A DNA stretch of 64,000 bases from Pascua guehoae (GCA_001600415.1 BCJX01000014.1:829914-893913); one strand, 5' to 3'; numbered from the stretch's first letter, positions 14,029-24,739 are shown. Numbers and translations are program-made. Notes: generated by a model from the sequence alone, not told the origin.

Positions 14029-15597
14029 CTACTTTGCGCCGCGCTTCTGCATCTTGCGCAGCTCGCGCTTGCGCTGCTTCTCCTCGACCTTTTTCAGCTC
14101 CTTTTCCGAGAGGGCTGCGCGCTCGGCGCGCTTGCGGGCGGCGCGCTTCTCCTCGGGGGTCTCGGTGACTTCGTCGCCATACTCCTTGAGTTCCTTCTGG
14201 TACGCCTTGTCGAGGGACGCGTCCGTGTCCTGGCGCGTTTTGACGAGCTTGCGCTGGACCTCGGGCTTGAGCGATCCGGGGCGGCCGAGGAGGTCGGCAA
14301 CGTTGAGCGCGACCTGGATCCACGCCTCGGTGGCGGCCGTCTCGTCGGCGTTGGTCGGGTTGCGGAGGAGGACGACGACTTCGCGCGCACGCTGCTGGGG
14401 CTTGAGCGCGCCCTTGGGCGGGCGCTTGGCCGGCTGGTCGGTGACGATAAACGCCTTGAGGACCGAGGCACACACGGGGTCACGGATCAGGTCGGTGATG
14501 CCCACGTTGGCCGTCTTGAGGAGCAGGTCGGACGAGTCAGAGTGCTCCGAGAAGAGCGCGTGGGTCTCGGGGAGCGTGGCCGATTCGTGGATGCGCGGGA
14601 ACGACTGCGGTGTGAGCGGAACTGCACATCTGGGCAGAGGCTGGCGGTCTGTTTGCCGCGCGATATCTTTGGGAATGGTCTTGTCCTCACGGCAGTGCTC
14701 CAGCGGGAGCGGTTCACCCTTCAGGCCAAACTCCCCTTGCATCCGCCCAGCAATACCCGACACAAACCACCATCGGCACCCACACTCCCCCATACACTAC
14801 TCACCAGGTCGTAACGGTCCTTCCTGAGCCGGACCATCGCACCCTTGTCGACAATAGCCCAGACACCGACACCCTCGCCCTGGAGACCCTGCGTGCCCGA
14901 GCCGAGGGTGAGCGTCACGTTGAGCGTCTCCGAGTTGTCCACCGTGGGGTCGATGATACCCCATACCAGGCCGTAAAGGAGACCAATAATGTCGTGCAGC
15001 GGCTGGAGCTTGAGCGTCGCGTGGAGGCAGAGCACGTTGCGGCGGCCCGTCGCGTACACGAGGTGCAGGGCCGACGACGACGAGACGAGCGGCTTGACCT
15101 CGGTGAATTGTTGCGCGAGCGGGGCAGTGAGCGGGTCCATGCTGGGGAGAGTCAGCACTGGATCATAATAGTGAACGCTCATGGACGGGAATGATAGCCA
15201 GGGTGCTCTGTAAGTCTTCTCTGTGTAATTCAGAGAAGATCCAGCGTCGAAGCCGCGTAGAGGCAGTCTCAGGCAGCTTGCAAGCAAGGCCAGGAGGTGC
15301 CTGCCGCAAGCTCGCAACGAGCCAGCCAGCAGAGATGCCAGAGGCCAGAGGCCAGCCCAACCCATCACCACCCCACGCCACTCACCTCTTCTTGGCGCGG
15401 CCCATGTTGATGGTCTTGCCAATAAAGTACAGGGCGAGGTAGGTGCCGAGGGTGACGAGCATCCAAGCCTCAAACTTGAAGTAGGCCGGGCGGAAGGTGA
15501 ACATCTTCCAGCGCCATTCGAGACCGTCATAGTGGTGCGGCGCCTGGACCGGCTGCTGCGGCGTGATCGCCTGCAGCATATTGAGGATGCCCGACAT
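14029..15597 (-). CDS. CCDC47/PAT-complex family (DUF1682) ER membrane protein
   Basis: Exons 15597-15386, 15141-14805 and 14604-14029, giving 374 aa. The N-terminal region includes a membrane span (MLVTLGTYLALYFIG, about residues 45-62) following FTFRPAYFKFEAWM. A folded cytosolic domain contains HLVYATGRRN and LLYGLVWGIIDPTVDNSETL, and the C-terminus is a Lys/Arg/Glu-rich helix ending KMQKRGAK. This order matches CCDC47, a subunit of the PAT complex that, with Asterix, helps the ER multipass translocon shield partly inserted membrane domains. The basic tail likely contacts ribosomal RNA. A probable 5'UTR intron ends CAG two bases before the ATG, after an extreme poly-C tract. Identification is by overall architecture. 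Confidence 0.78.
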
Positions 15598-15625
15598 TGC
15601 TGGGGGGGGGGAAGACCGGGGGGGN

Positions 15626-15659
<34 letters not shown>

Positions 15660-16350
15660 GGGGGGGGGGTTAGTGAAAAAGGAGCGACGGGGGGTGAGGA
15701 TGGAGAGAGAGATGAGATCTGGTGGTTGACCAGAGTAAGTAGTATCTGGTTCTGGCGTGGCTGGTGGGTGGTACTGGGTCGTGGTGGTACTGGGTGGCAT
15801 GGGTGGGTTGCCGACGTGGTGCCTGGCCTGGGACATGTGGCGTGCCACAATCACTACTGTAGTTTATTGGCTCGTCCCACACATCCCATTCCGGCCCACA
15901 CGGCCCAGTCAAAGTCCGAACTCTGGCCTCCGGTGTCCACTCCGGCCCCGCGAGGGAGAGTGTACGCACGGGCCCATTGCCGCTCAGCCCACCTTGCTTC
16001 TTCCTTCTATCGTATTCGAACAGCGGAATAATGCTGCGCCGTGCATCGTATTTAAACGGCTTGACTTGCTTGCTAGCTACAGTAGTATGTCGAAACGCAC
16101 AATCCACGCTAAGCATTGCATGAGCCAACATGGCTGGCTACCAGGCTGCCTAGGGAATTTTATGAGCTAAACCGTTTGCTCTCCAGACTTCCAGGCACCA
16201 GCCTACCTTCCCCATGGGGTACGGCAGCGGAACGTCATCAATGCCCACATACAAAGGCAGGCTGCTCACTCACAGCCCGGTCTTGTGACTTGGAGTCGCT
16301 TGTCGTGTCAATGTTAACCACTCGTACACTTGTACAGTACACTTGCAAGC
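15598..16350. promoter_or_regulatory. Divergent region between CCDC47-family and F-box-like genes
   Basis: 753 bp. It contains the poly-G/poly-C tract at 15602-15669 and no supported gene. Confidence 0.4.
15602..15669. repeat. Very long G homopolymer tract (C on the coding strand), with an assembly N
   Basis: Almost pure G over 68 bp, broken only by GAAGACC-like and single-A interruptions and an N at 15625. Read on the minus strand it is CTAAC, then poly-C, then CCAG and the start codon, that is a branch site, pyrimidine tract and 3' splice site. Its length in the assembly is uncertain. Confidence 0.85.
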
Positions 16351-17727
16351 ATGGACACTGCAACACCAGGCGGCACATGGCACGCCGATGCGGCACCTTC
16401 GGCTCGCCAGGTCGTCATCGACGCGTCTTCGTTCCCACACATTCTCGAGTCGATTATCGGCTATGCGCCGCGGGCCTCGCTCGTGCCTCTCCGCGCCGTC
16501 TCACGGGGCATGCGGATGCGTGTCGATGCACGCCTCGCCGAGCACCTCGAGCTGGGCATGTCCACGAGGCCGATGCGGGCCCAGCTCACCGTCCAGCCGT
16601 GCCGGTGGGCGGCGCTTGTGACCTGGAACTCGACGGCGATTGGGACCGTCGAGATGGCCGAGAGGGTGCTTGTGTCGTCATGCGAATCATCCTCTGCTGG
16701 CGGTGCCCGATGCCACACGTTCCCACCACTATCTCAAATCTTGCCCAATGTCCGTGTACTCGACCTCATGGGGCCGACACCGCCCTCGGTCTTCCTCGCG
16801 CTCGCTCCGCCCCTCAACCCGTCGGTCGTCCGCGCACGCGTGCCCATGGACCCGGATGTTGACACGCCGCACCTCATCATCTCGTCGCTGCCCCTGCGGT
16901 ACGCTCTGGATGCGTTGGGGTGCACCTCGCTCGTGGTGTTTACGCGCATCGTCTACGACCTCTACCGGCGGGGACGGTACACGTCGTCGCTGCGCACGAC
17001 CACATGGACGAGGACAAACCTCACGTGCCCGCCGCTGGAGCGGCTCGTGATTTGTGTCCAGCTCCGGGAATCAGACAAGACGGCATTGTCGCAGGGGCGC
17101 ATTGGTGCCGACATGGATCCGGGCTTGCTCGAGCTCAAGGAGCTCGTCTACATCTTCCGTCGACCACCACGGAGAAGGCCCCTCTATATCATCCAGAGAC
17201 ATACGGCACCAGCCTCGACAAGCGCCGCAGCAGGAGGAGCAGAGCGATCGGCCTCTTCATCCAAGCGCCGCAAATCGCCCCCCGTCGACGTATCCCACTT
17301 GCCCGGCTCCCCGCTCCCCATGCTCGACGGCATTCTCTACCGCCTCGCCCCGCCACAACGCTACGGCTTCTCGACATACAAGTGCATCCTCGTCGGCGTC
17401 GAGGATCTCGACGCCGCGTGGCTCGGCCTCCCTGCAAACTTTGACATTGTCCCGGCCATCCGCGCCAGTTTTGCCCGCCACATTGCCGACGGCCTCCGTG
17501 AGGAAGCGGAAATCCTCACCACGCGGGCGATCCGGAACGCGCGCGCGCGCCGCATGGCAGCCGAGATGGGTGCGGACCCGAACGCCGTCGCAAGTGCCGC
17601 CGACGGGGACATGGATGATACCACAGACGAGAGCGTGGACCCCCAGTCGAGGCTTACGTTCTACACACACGCAGAGTATCGCGCGCTCGTGGGTGACGAG
17701 CAGTATGCGCTCGAGACGCAGATGTGA
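16351..17727 (+). CDS. F-box-like hypothetical protein
   Basis: Single exon, 458 aa. The N-terminal 45 residues (FPHILESIIGYAPRASLVPL, then RAVSRGMRMRVDARL) resemble an F-box-like helix bundle found in many proteins of Trichosporonales; the rest has no domain I recognise, only scattered Leu-rich pieces. F-box proteins usually act as SCF ubiquitin-ligase adaptors, but a partner is not shown here. A Ser/Lys-rich linker follows about residue 290, and the C-terminal part is rich in Ala, Arg and Asp. The start chosen is the first ATG; an upstream TTG frame extension is ignored. Confidence 0.72.
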   Translation: MDTATPGGTWHADAAPSARQVVIDASSFPHILESIIGYAPRASLVPLRAVSRGMRMRVDARLAEHLELGMSTRPMRAQLTVQPCRWAALVTWNSTAIGTVEMAERVLVSSCESSSAGGARCHTFPPLSQILPNVRVLDLMGPTPPSVFLALAPPLNPSVVRARVPMDPDVDTPHLIISSLPLRYALDALGCTSLVVFTRIVYDLYRRGRYTSSLRTTTWTRTNLTCPPLERLVICVQLRESDKTALSQGRIGADMDPGLLELKELVYIFRRPPRRRPLYIIQRHTAPASTSAAAGGAERSASSSKRRKSPPVDVSHLPGSPLPMLDGILYRLAPPQRYGFSTYKCILVGVEDLDAAWLGLPANFDIVPAIRASFARHIADGLREEAEILTTRAIRNARARRMAAEMGADPNAVASAADGDMDDTTDESVDPQSRLTFYTHAEYRALVGDEQYALETQM

Positions 17728-18282
17728 GGCTCGACGATGGCCGTGTACGGCCCACGTCGGTATACCACCCGTACACGACTTGCCGACTGCTGTCTTCGAA
17801 CAGTCGGGGAATCGCCTTCTCTGCTACACCCAAGTGTGTGTGTGTGTGTGTGTCGATGTGTGTATGTGCCACTGGGCGCCTACGCCACAGACTCGTCACC
17901 GGCTCACTGCGGAGCCATGAGAAACACAGCACACGTACATATTACCTCTCGCGGCTTGTATGCGAACGCACGCAGGTAGGTACAATCAACGCTGGGTGTT
18001 TACTGGGTTGCTGTACTAATCGAATAACAGACGCTCGGATGAGGCACTCACAGCAAGCAGCCAACATGTAGGCACGCCAGTGGCACAACACTCAAGGTCA
18101 CTCAAGGTACAGCCCCACCTTTATTGTCGCCATCTCTAACCACCAGGACAGGATGGGTCGGGTAATATGCATGACTACCGACCATGCAAACCCAGCACCA
18201 ACAAACTAGTTCATATTCTCTAATTTCTTCACTAGATTTACTAAAGGGCGAGCAGCCAGTACGAGTGCGAACCCGCCGCCGC
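17728..18282. other. Convergent 3' intergenic region
   Basis: 555 bp between the stops of the F-box-like gene and the cysteine-rich peptide gene. A (GT)n microsatellite is present at 17834-17853; nothing else recognised. Confidence 0.5.
17834..17853. repeat. (GT)n microsatellite
   Basis: Uninterrupted alternating GT of about 20 bp, followed by a degenerate TGTGTATGTG stretch. Confidence 0.9.
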
Positions 18283-18674
18283 CTAGTCGTTGAAGCAGAA
18301 CATGCCAATCTTCTTGTTCGAGCACTTGCACGAGCCGTTGCTGCAGGTGGCGTTGCAGTAGCCCTTGGCGTAGCACGACGCGGCGCAGACGACGTGCAGG
18401 CAAGCGCGCTTGTCGAGGTTGGAGACCTCGCGCGAAGCGAGGACGTTGCCGAGCTGGTAGCCGTTAGATTGCGCCCTTTTGGTACAGCACAGCCTGGGGG
18501 GGAACTTACCTCGGGAGCGTTACCGACCTGGCCCTGGGTGCAGTTGATGGCACCCGACTCGTCAGCCTTGCAGGTGACGTCCTGTGCCTTGTCGTAGAAC
18601 GAGCCGTCGCCAGCGGGCGAGGCGACCGCGACGGCAGCGAGGGCCGAGAGGATGGCGCAGAGGGTGAACTTCAT
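18283..18674 (-). CDS. Small secreted cysteine-rich prepropeptide, candidate CS-alpha-beta (defensin-like) peptide
   Basis: Exons 18674-18510 and 18453-18283, giving 111 aa; the intron has GTAAGT, a CTAAC branch and CCAG. Residues 1-19 form a clear signal peptide (MKFTLCAILSALAAVAVAS). A pro-region of about 50 residues with two cysteines ends in LDKR, a Kex2-type site. The 40 residues after it have cysteines at mature positions 2, 7, 11, 17, 21, 26, 28 and 37. C7-X3-C11, then X9 to C21, X4 to C26 and C26-X-C28 fit the CS-alpha-beta spacing, and GYCNATC fits the GXC gamma-core motif. A TATA box lies about 100 bp upstream. This could be an antimicrobial or signalling peptide; the family call is from cysteine spacing only. 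Confidence 0.72.
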
Positions 18675-18775
18675 GGTGGTTGGTTTGGTGGTTTTGTGCG
18701 GGTGGAATAAGTTGGAGAGTTGGAGAGTGGTGATTGGGAGTTGTTGATGAGTTGGAAGCGACCCAGAGGGCCTCC

Positions 18776-18782
18776 TTTTATA
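18776..18782 (-). promoter_or_regulatory. TATA box of the cysteine-rich peptide gene
   Basis: TATAAAA on the minus strand, about 105 bp before the ATG, at the distance expected for a strong, regulated core promoter with a short leader. Confidence 0.55.
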
Positions 18783-18829
18783 CCTTTTTTTCCTCACCCC
18801 CATGCCTTGGACTCTGACATTTTTCTGCT

Positions 18830-19260
18830 AGACAAGACGGAAAACAGGCAGTGCCATCGCTTGTTCTGCGTTATCGGGTTGTCCTCCGGTTGTTTTCGTC
18901 CCCTCGACCCCTAGAGCCGCTGACGGAACAAGTAGCCGCAGTGCCATCGCTTGTCCTGCGTTATCGGCTTGTCCTCGGCTTGTCCTCCGGTTGTCCTCGT
19001 CCTCGATCCCAGCGCACGGCAAGCGCACTGCTCCTCACAAGACCGATAGCCTTCGGCTACTCATAATTGTGGGGTAATCTTGTCTCTGCTGACGGAAAAC
19101 AAGTAGCCGCAGTGTCCTCGCACTTGTCCTGCGTCATCTTCGAGATGTCCTCGGTTGCTCTCTGGTTCTCCTCAATCCCCTCGCCCACGGCAAGCGCACA
19201 TCTGCTATCTGAAGACCGATAACCTCGGCCACTCAAAAGTGTGGGGCAATCTTGTCTCAA
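18830..19260. repeat. Degenerate tandem repeat with units of about 90 and 173 bp
   Basis: The block GCAGTGCCATCGCTTGTYCTGCGTTATCGG occurs at about 18847 and 18936 and in decayed form at about 19108. A second block, from CACGGCAAGCGCAC to CAATCTTGTCTC, occurs at about 19013-19083 and again at 19189-19259. CTTGTCCTCGG-like short units recur inside. No coding potential recognised; possibly remains of a mobile or satellite element. Confidence 0.6.
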
Positions 19261-20079
19261 CGTCGGCCCGGATCCATCGTCGCGACATGACAACATGGGG
19301 TGTAGCCATCCCCACAACTTGTTCCGGTCGCCTTGAGTACGAACGGTCCGCAGGCCGCTCAACATCCCCGTCGTCGTTCGTGGGGCCTCTGGCACGCTTC
19401 AGTCGGTCCACAGCGTGTTGAGGTCGAGGCAACAGTTGGGGCGACAGTCGGGGCAATAGTCGAGGCAACAAACGGCGGGCCGACAAGTTGCCGCCATCAC
19501 AACCAAAGTGTAAAGCCACAAGCCACTGTTTGCACATGTTCACATGTATGCGTTACCCCGAACGTCTTCCGAACGTTTGTCTTGCCCTCGACTGCGCAGC
19601 CGGGCCCCCGTTCTGAAAGACAATGTCACTGTGGTGCAAGGCGACATGCACTGCAGTTTGGTCAGTAGGCAGAGAAATGCCACTCGTCACGGCCAAGTGT
19701 AGTCACATCGGCCGACCGTAATCTTATCGCTGGCAATTTCCCGAACGTGGCGGCATGCCAACACTGCCCAAACTCTATTCCAGTTGCCGAACTGTGGCGC
19801 CGGTAGTGAGGCGGCCTTGTTCCTGTTACCACTTCGCGGGCACACATCACCATGCCCGCCCTCGATACGCAGCTTAAACGTTGGAGAGTATACGGCCAAG
19901 TAGCAGCAGGCAGCAGCGTGCCAAGCCGGCGTTTGTGCGAGGGAGGGGATAAGCTCCATTCCAGCTGCGTGTGTTTGGGGGTAGGTAGCCGATACCTTGG
20001 ACGGGTGGTGCTTGGTCGCCGATTCCCGCGCATTCCAACTGTGACAGGGGGGGGGGGGGAAGGGTTTGCCTTGGCGGAA

Positions 20080-20250
20080 TGGACAGGACGCAGCGAGCGA
20101 CGCGCTTGGTAGCTGATTCCCAGCAACCGAGGGAGACTGGAGCGGGGGATGGAGGCGAGTTGACCTCGGAAGACAGGACGTGCAGCGAGCGACGCGCTTG
20201 GTGGCCGATTCCCAGCCCCAAATTCCAGCCGAGGGAGACACTGGAACGAG
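20080..20250. repeat. Two to three copies of a ~90-bp degenerate repeat
   Basis: The core GCAGCGAGCGACGCGCTTGG plus GATTCCCAGC and CCGAGGGAGAC is found at about 20090-20145 and 20178-20240; a weaker copy (TTGGTCGCCGATTCCCGCGC) lies at about 20013-20035. Confidence 0.6.
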
Positions 20251-20325
20251 CGAGGAATTGATTCCAACTGAGAGACACTGAGCGGGGAATGGAGTAGAGT
20301 TTATCATCGGGTGACGACGATCATT

Positions 20326-20363
20326 CCAAGGTTTCAAAGGTTTTCAAGGTTTCCAAGGTTTCA
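20326..20363. repeat. Short tandem repeat of CAAGGTTTC-like units
   Basis: About four units of CAAGGTTTC with small length changes, ending at ATGCTCG. Confidence 0.7.
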
Positions 20364-22009
20364 TGCTCGACAAGGGTGGTAACAAGTCACACTGGAACTG
20401 GCCGGATCAACCCGTCTCAGACCGAGGTCGCAATGCCAACCGCCAAAGACGGGGGCCATCAGGCAATTGTGTAGAGAACACAGTTGGGCGCCAACCTCGG
20501 TCTCTAACGAAGATTCCGAGGTGGGTCGAGGTGTGCTTGATGTGCTTGTTGTTGTGCTTGGCAGGGTTCTAGAAAGAAAGTCAGAAAATAATCTAGGGAC
20601 ACAATCCTCGGCGACCATTGTGCATTGTGCACGCCTAACCTTGTTGCCGACTACTTCGGAACGCGATTTCTTTTTCACTTGGATTTTTCTTCGTGGGCGC
20701 GTGCTACAGTGACGTCGTCGGGATCGACGCGGTGGGTATCGCCGTCGCTGCCAAGCCCCACCGAAACCTACCCCTCCCCACCCTTGGCCTTGTGTTCCTC
20801 GCTCACTCTTCCGTTGGAATCACCAGTCACACCTGGCACACTCAAGGCACCTGTTTCCAGAACCAAGCCACATTGTGCCGTCGGCTAGGAACCGGCCGTC
20901 TCGGGGAACACGGCACATCGGCATCTTTGCAGATGTTGTGGCAGCGCTGACCGACGCCACGGCCAGATTGGCCGGCAAAATGGTCGGCCAAGGTGGGGAA
21001 ACTCGTCGCATCGTGAGCTAGAATGCAAAACGTTCAAGGGGGGGTTACGAGCCGCCCCATTGTCGCCTGTGGAGGTTACCAACGGTCCCAGTGTCGCCCG
21101 TCACCACAATGCGCCTGGAGCAGCTCGGGGGAGTGGGGAAGTGGTGCCCGTGGCGATTGTCCAAGTCGTCGGGGTCGCCGTATTTGTTTTCGGCTGAGTG
21201 CCCGAACGGCCTGTTGTCGCTGCGTCGAAACGATGGGGAAGGAGCGCGTAGCAGAGGTATGACGGACCAGGACTGGGCCTAGTCTCGGGCGCCGACGGCT
21301 GGCACTGAAAGAATTGGGGTTGGGGTTACAGCTCGGAGCGATACTGAAAACCGGCCCCCAGTTGGTCCTCGCTGAACTTAGCGTACGGGGCTGTGGGATG
21401 TCTGGGTCTGGCGAAGTGGGACTAGGAGGGGTGCAGATGATGACAAGTGTCGTATTGAATACCGAGACGTGTGCATTGGAGCTTGTATGGGACCTTTGGG
21501 CCTCTGTATGTGTCGTTCTACAAAATGACAAGAAATATCAGAGCGCGCAGTACACAATCTGTTGAGCGAGGTCAATAATATATGTGTTCCAATGTAGGAA
21601 AGTCTTGAAGGAACCTCCAGACCCGGCTACACGCATGACGTGAAAGTTGCACCCCATCCTGCAATGGGAATAAAATAGAAGCCTAGTCCGCCACAGCGTG
21701 TCTTCAGTGCTGGGTAGGGAGAAAAATCAATACAAAAAACTCGAGTACACGCTGGAACGTGCTCCAAAAGCGGGAGTTCAAAGGAGCAACTTTTGACGGA
21801 AACAATAAATATCAAGGGTGACTTGGTTGAGATTGTCAAGGCGCGCACAACCCAGGCACCTGAGCATGTGCTCTCTTGCGAGCGATTCCAGATCGAGCCG
21901 AACGACTTACTCCAAGGAATCTCCTCCTCACCGAGGGTTTGGTACGATACAAGGGACACGCACGGGCACAGGTGGGTTTCCTAACCCACATGGGGGAATC
22001 GGCGGTTCA

Positions 22010-22540
22010 AGTCCAATGGACACGGCATGGCAACTCCAACGAAACGACAAGTCGCTTCGCGGGAGAAGAATGCACATTGACGGCGCCGTTGTGGGGGCGG
22101 GGCAGAATCATCAACATCTACGACTGCACGACCTGGGGTGCGGTCGCCAATGCGCGGACCCGCGTCCTTCTGACCGCGTCGCCACTTGCCACAAAGGGGT
22201 GGTGCGTGGCACTCTCCAACGCAACGCGCAACATGCAACCTCCGTTCCTACTCTTGGCACGTTCACCCTCTCGGCTCACGTCATTGCCGTCCTTGCCTAC
22301 CCCTTTCCATGGGGACCCAACGCCGACCCCGACGCCACGGCCTACGCCAATACCGACGCCTGCGAGGTCACATTCGCCTTCGTCTCGCTGCGCCACGCAC
22401 CTCTGTGCCACGGCAACGGTCCACCACGGGCCCCGTGGCGGCGACGCATGGCGCGTCGACTCGGAGAGCAAGAGCACGGACCCACCCTTCGTCGGGTCTC
22501 GTGACCTTGGAGGCGTCCCCGAGGCCCCAGGCGCGTCCAG
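22010..22540 (+). pseudogene. Possible frameshifted gene with a lectin-like (ricin B-type) stretch
   Basis: Strong G/C third-position bias moves between frames. One frame reads FAGEECTLTAPLWGRGRIIN and IYDCTTW, then GWCVALSNATRNMQPPFLLL. From about 22258 the bias and protein-like character pass to another frame (GTFTLSAHVIAVLAYPFPWG ... CEVTFAFVSLRH), and from about 22430 return to the first (GGDAWRVDSESKSTD). No convincing introns explain the switches. The G-x-V/I-x-IYDC and WCVALSNATR pieces recall ricin B-type beta-trefoil repeats, but this is weak. Either a decaying gene or a gene with assembly indels; no clean start was found. Confidence 0.3.
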
Positions 22541-23078
22541 CATCCGTCATGCCCAATTGTCCCCCGACCCTACTTTTGGCTGTCAGTATGCAACGCGGCG
22601 CCACTCATGACGTGCTCTCCGCCACCTCGGGCTCGGGCTCGGCCACCCGTCTCGCACGCGAGTACTGTACCATCGTGAGCCATCCGTGCGGGCTCCACCC
22701 CACCCAGCACGGCACGCCAAGATCCCTCGTCCCACCACGCCCCACCCCTTAATGCACACGGTTTGGCTGTGGGTCCGCGGGCGGCAGCCGAGGGGCGGCG
22801 CGCGGGGGTTGCCAAGCCATGCGCCGAGGGGTACCCCGATCTGGACGCCACCTGGACGGGGGCCCGTCGCGTTCCTCGGATCCTTGCTCGTCACCTTCCG
22901 GTGTCAGCAGAGTCAGTTGCCAGTGGAGGAGCTTACACCCCCAAGTATGTGCAATGCAATGGTGTTAGGAGGTTGGGCAGACCCAAAGGGGTTATAAGCG
23001 CCAGAACCATCCCCTGCACCACTCCCCCTACCGCCCGTCCCTCCCCCACCCCCACCCCCACGCCCAACACCCGGCACA

Positions 23079-23399
23079 ATGCTCCGCACCCTCCTCCTCC
23101 TCACCCTCACCCTCGTCTCGGCCCTCCCCGCCGACACCCTCGACGAGCGCGCCATCTTCGCCGCCCCCGTCGAGCCCATCACCGACCGCCCGACGTTCAT
23201 CACCATCACCCGCGACCCGCCCATCACATTCGACCCCTGCCCCACCACCACCGTCACAGTCACGACCACCAAGACGGTGACGGTCAAGCCCACCCTGCCG
23301 CCCATTACGATTACGCGGCCCACGCGCACGCTGGTTCCCCCGACGTATACTATTGGGCCCATCGAGCCTACTTTCGTCCCCTACGAGGCGCAGGAGTAG
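23079..23399 (+). CDS. Small secreted Thr/Pro-rich protein
   Basis: Single exon, 106 aa. Residues 1-16 are a strong signal peptide (MLRTLLLLTLTLVSALPADT). A short LDER follows, then a Thr/Pro/Val-rich body with only one cysteine and repeated TVTVTTTKTVTVKP-like segments, likely O-mannosylated. A TATAAG lies about 85 bp upstream and the leader is C-rich. No homologous family recognised; it could be a cell-wall or secreted protein. Codon bias is like the flanking genes, which supports it being real. Confidence 0.6.
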   Translation: MLRTLLLLTLTLVSALPADTLDERAIFAAPVEPITDRPTFITITRDPPITFDPCPTTTVTVTTTKTVTVKPTLPPITITRPTRTLVPPTYTIGPIEPTFVPYEAQE

Positions 23400-24739
23400 G
23401 CTCGGCCGGTGTGGCTAGGGCTTGGTTTGTGGTCGGCCGTTCGTGAGCTCGTGAGCTCGTCAGTTCGTCAGCCGCTCGTCCGTTTCCAACATTATTAGCT
23501 CTTCTGTAAGTACGTCCCCCCCGTGGCGCTGACGCCAGAAAATTCGCCAAAGTGTGGTACAGTCGTTTGTAGATACAGCCTACTTGTGTATAATTCCTCC
23601 CTTCTGGGTGTGAGCGTTGAATGATGCCCGCCCCCCGCCTAGCCCTAGGTGTTAGCATTGGATGAATGGTGCCGAACCGTTGACGGAGGGCGCTGCGGGC
23701 GTGTAGCGGGCAGAGTGCGCTCACATACTATACCTAGCACCTCTGCTTGTACTCTACAGGTGAGCTGCCGCAGGGTTGTCAATTGATCTGGCATTCTGTT
23801 GAGAAGAGAGTGAGGGGAGGGGAAACTTACCAGGTTGATCGCCAGTCCAGCCTGCGTCGTCAGGCACTACCACCACCACCACCACCCGCCACCACCCACC
23901 ACAACCCACCACAACCACAGTCGACCACAGTCAACCAAACCAAGCCATCCGCTCCGATCTCCACACCAACACACATCACGCCCGCCCACACCCCTACCCC
24001 CCAATACACTGCGCCGACCGAAATGCCCACCCCATGTCGTGCCGATACATACCGTACATACCGGATATCTCGTCTCGAGGCGTGTGCCCGGCTCCCATCG
24101 GCTCGGCTCCCTTCGGCCCGCTGCAGTCAACCTTATCTCTTCCTACCGATGCTTTGCGCGTGGTTGGGTGGGCCGCGGCATGCCCGGGGTCATGAAGTAG
24201 CGATGTTGGACACTGTGGGAGTGCTGTGCTGTGCAGTGTGTGTGGTATGGTATCGGAGTGGGATGCAATGCCTGGGATCGCATCTCGAAAGCAGGTCGTG
24301 TGGAATGGGATTGCACACTGGGATAGGATCTGGAAAGCAGGTCGAGTGGCGCTTGACGTTCACACGGTGTCACTTTTAACTGCTCCAGGTTGGCGCAGTT
24401 ATGCGTGGCGGGTGACTTTGGCAGACAGCTGTGGATACGTCGCCTCACGGGAGCCGAGTGGTGTGGTGACTGTCCAGTCGGCCAAGGGCCAAAATACGTT
24501 CCCGAAAAAACATGCGCAAACGACTCGAAACACTCGGCAACTGCTGCCAATCAACCTGGAACAAGCAAAGTGTGGCGCGCAAAGCAAAAGTGAACTGAAA
24601 AAAAGGACAAAGACCTCAAAAGTAAACTGAAAAAGACAAAGACCTCAAGCTCGGTTGCATTTCGTATCCAACACTACTTCAGAGCACTTCGTACCGCCCC
24701 AGTGGCGACGACTGGTCTACAAAAATGTACAGACCAAGC
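23400..24739. other. Convergent intergenic region, no gene seen
   Basis: 1340 bp between the small secreted protein and ALAS. It holds a CCA-rich low-complexity stretch at about 23868-23930 and nothing recognisable otherwise. Confidence 0.45.

Larger units (their letters stand above)
18675..23078. other. Gene-poor region with repeats and decayed sequence
   Basis: 4.4 kb without a confidently supported gene. It holds the promoter of the cysteine-rich peptide gene, the tandem repeat at 18.83-19.26 kb, related ~90-bp repeats at 20.08-20.25 kb, a CAAGGTTTC-type repeat at 20326-20363, and a possible frameshifted gene at 22.0-22.6 kb. Codon-like third-position bias is absent from most of it, in contrast to the flanks. 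Terminal repeats or transposase/reverse transcriptase motifs were not seen. Confidence 0.45.

Noticed and set aside
18206..18403. 65-codon frame overlapping the cysteine-rich peptide exon 2
   Set aside because: Arg/Leu-rich shifted frame; the spliced frame with eight cysteines and a dibasic site is far better supported.
20361..20678. 105-codon minus-strand frame in the gene-poor zone
   Set aside because: No codon bias, no signal peptide, no motif and no splice context; probably chance.
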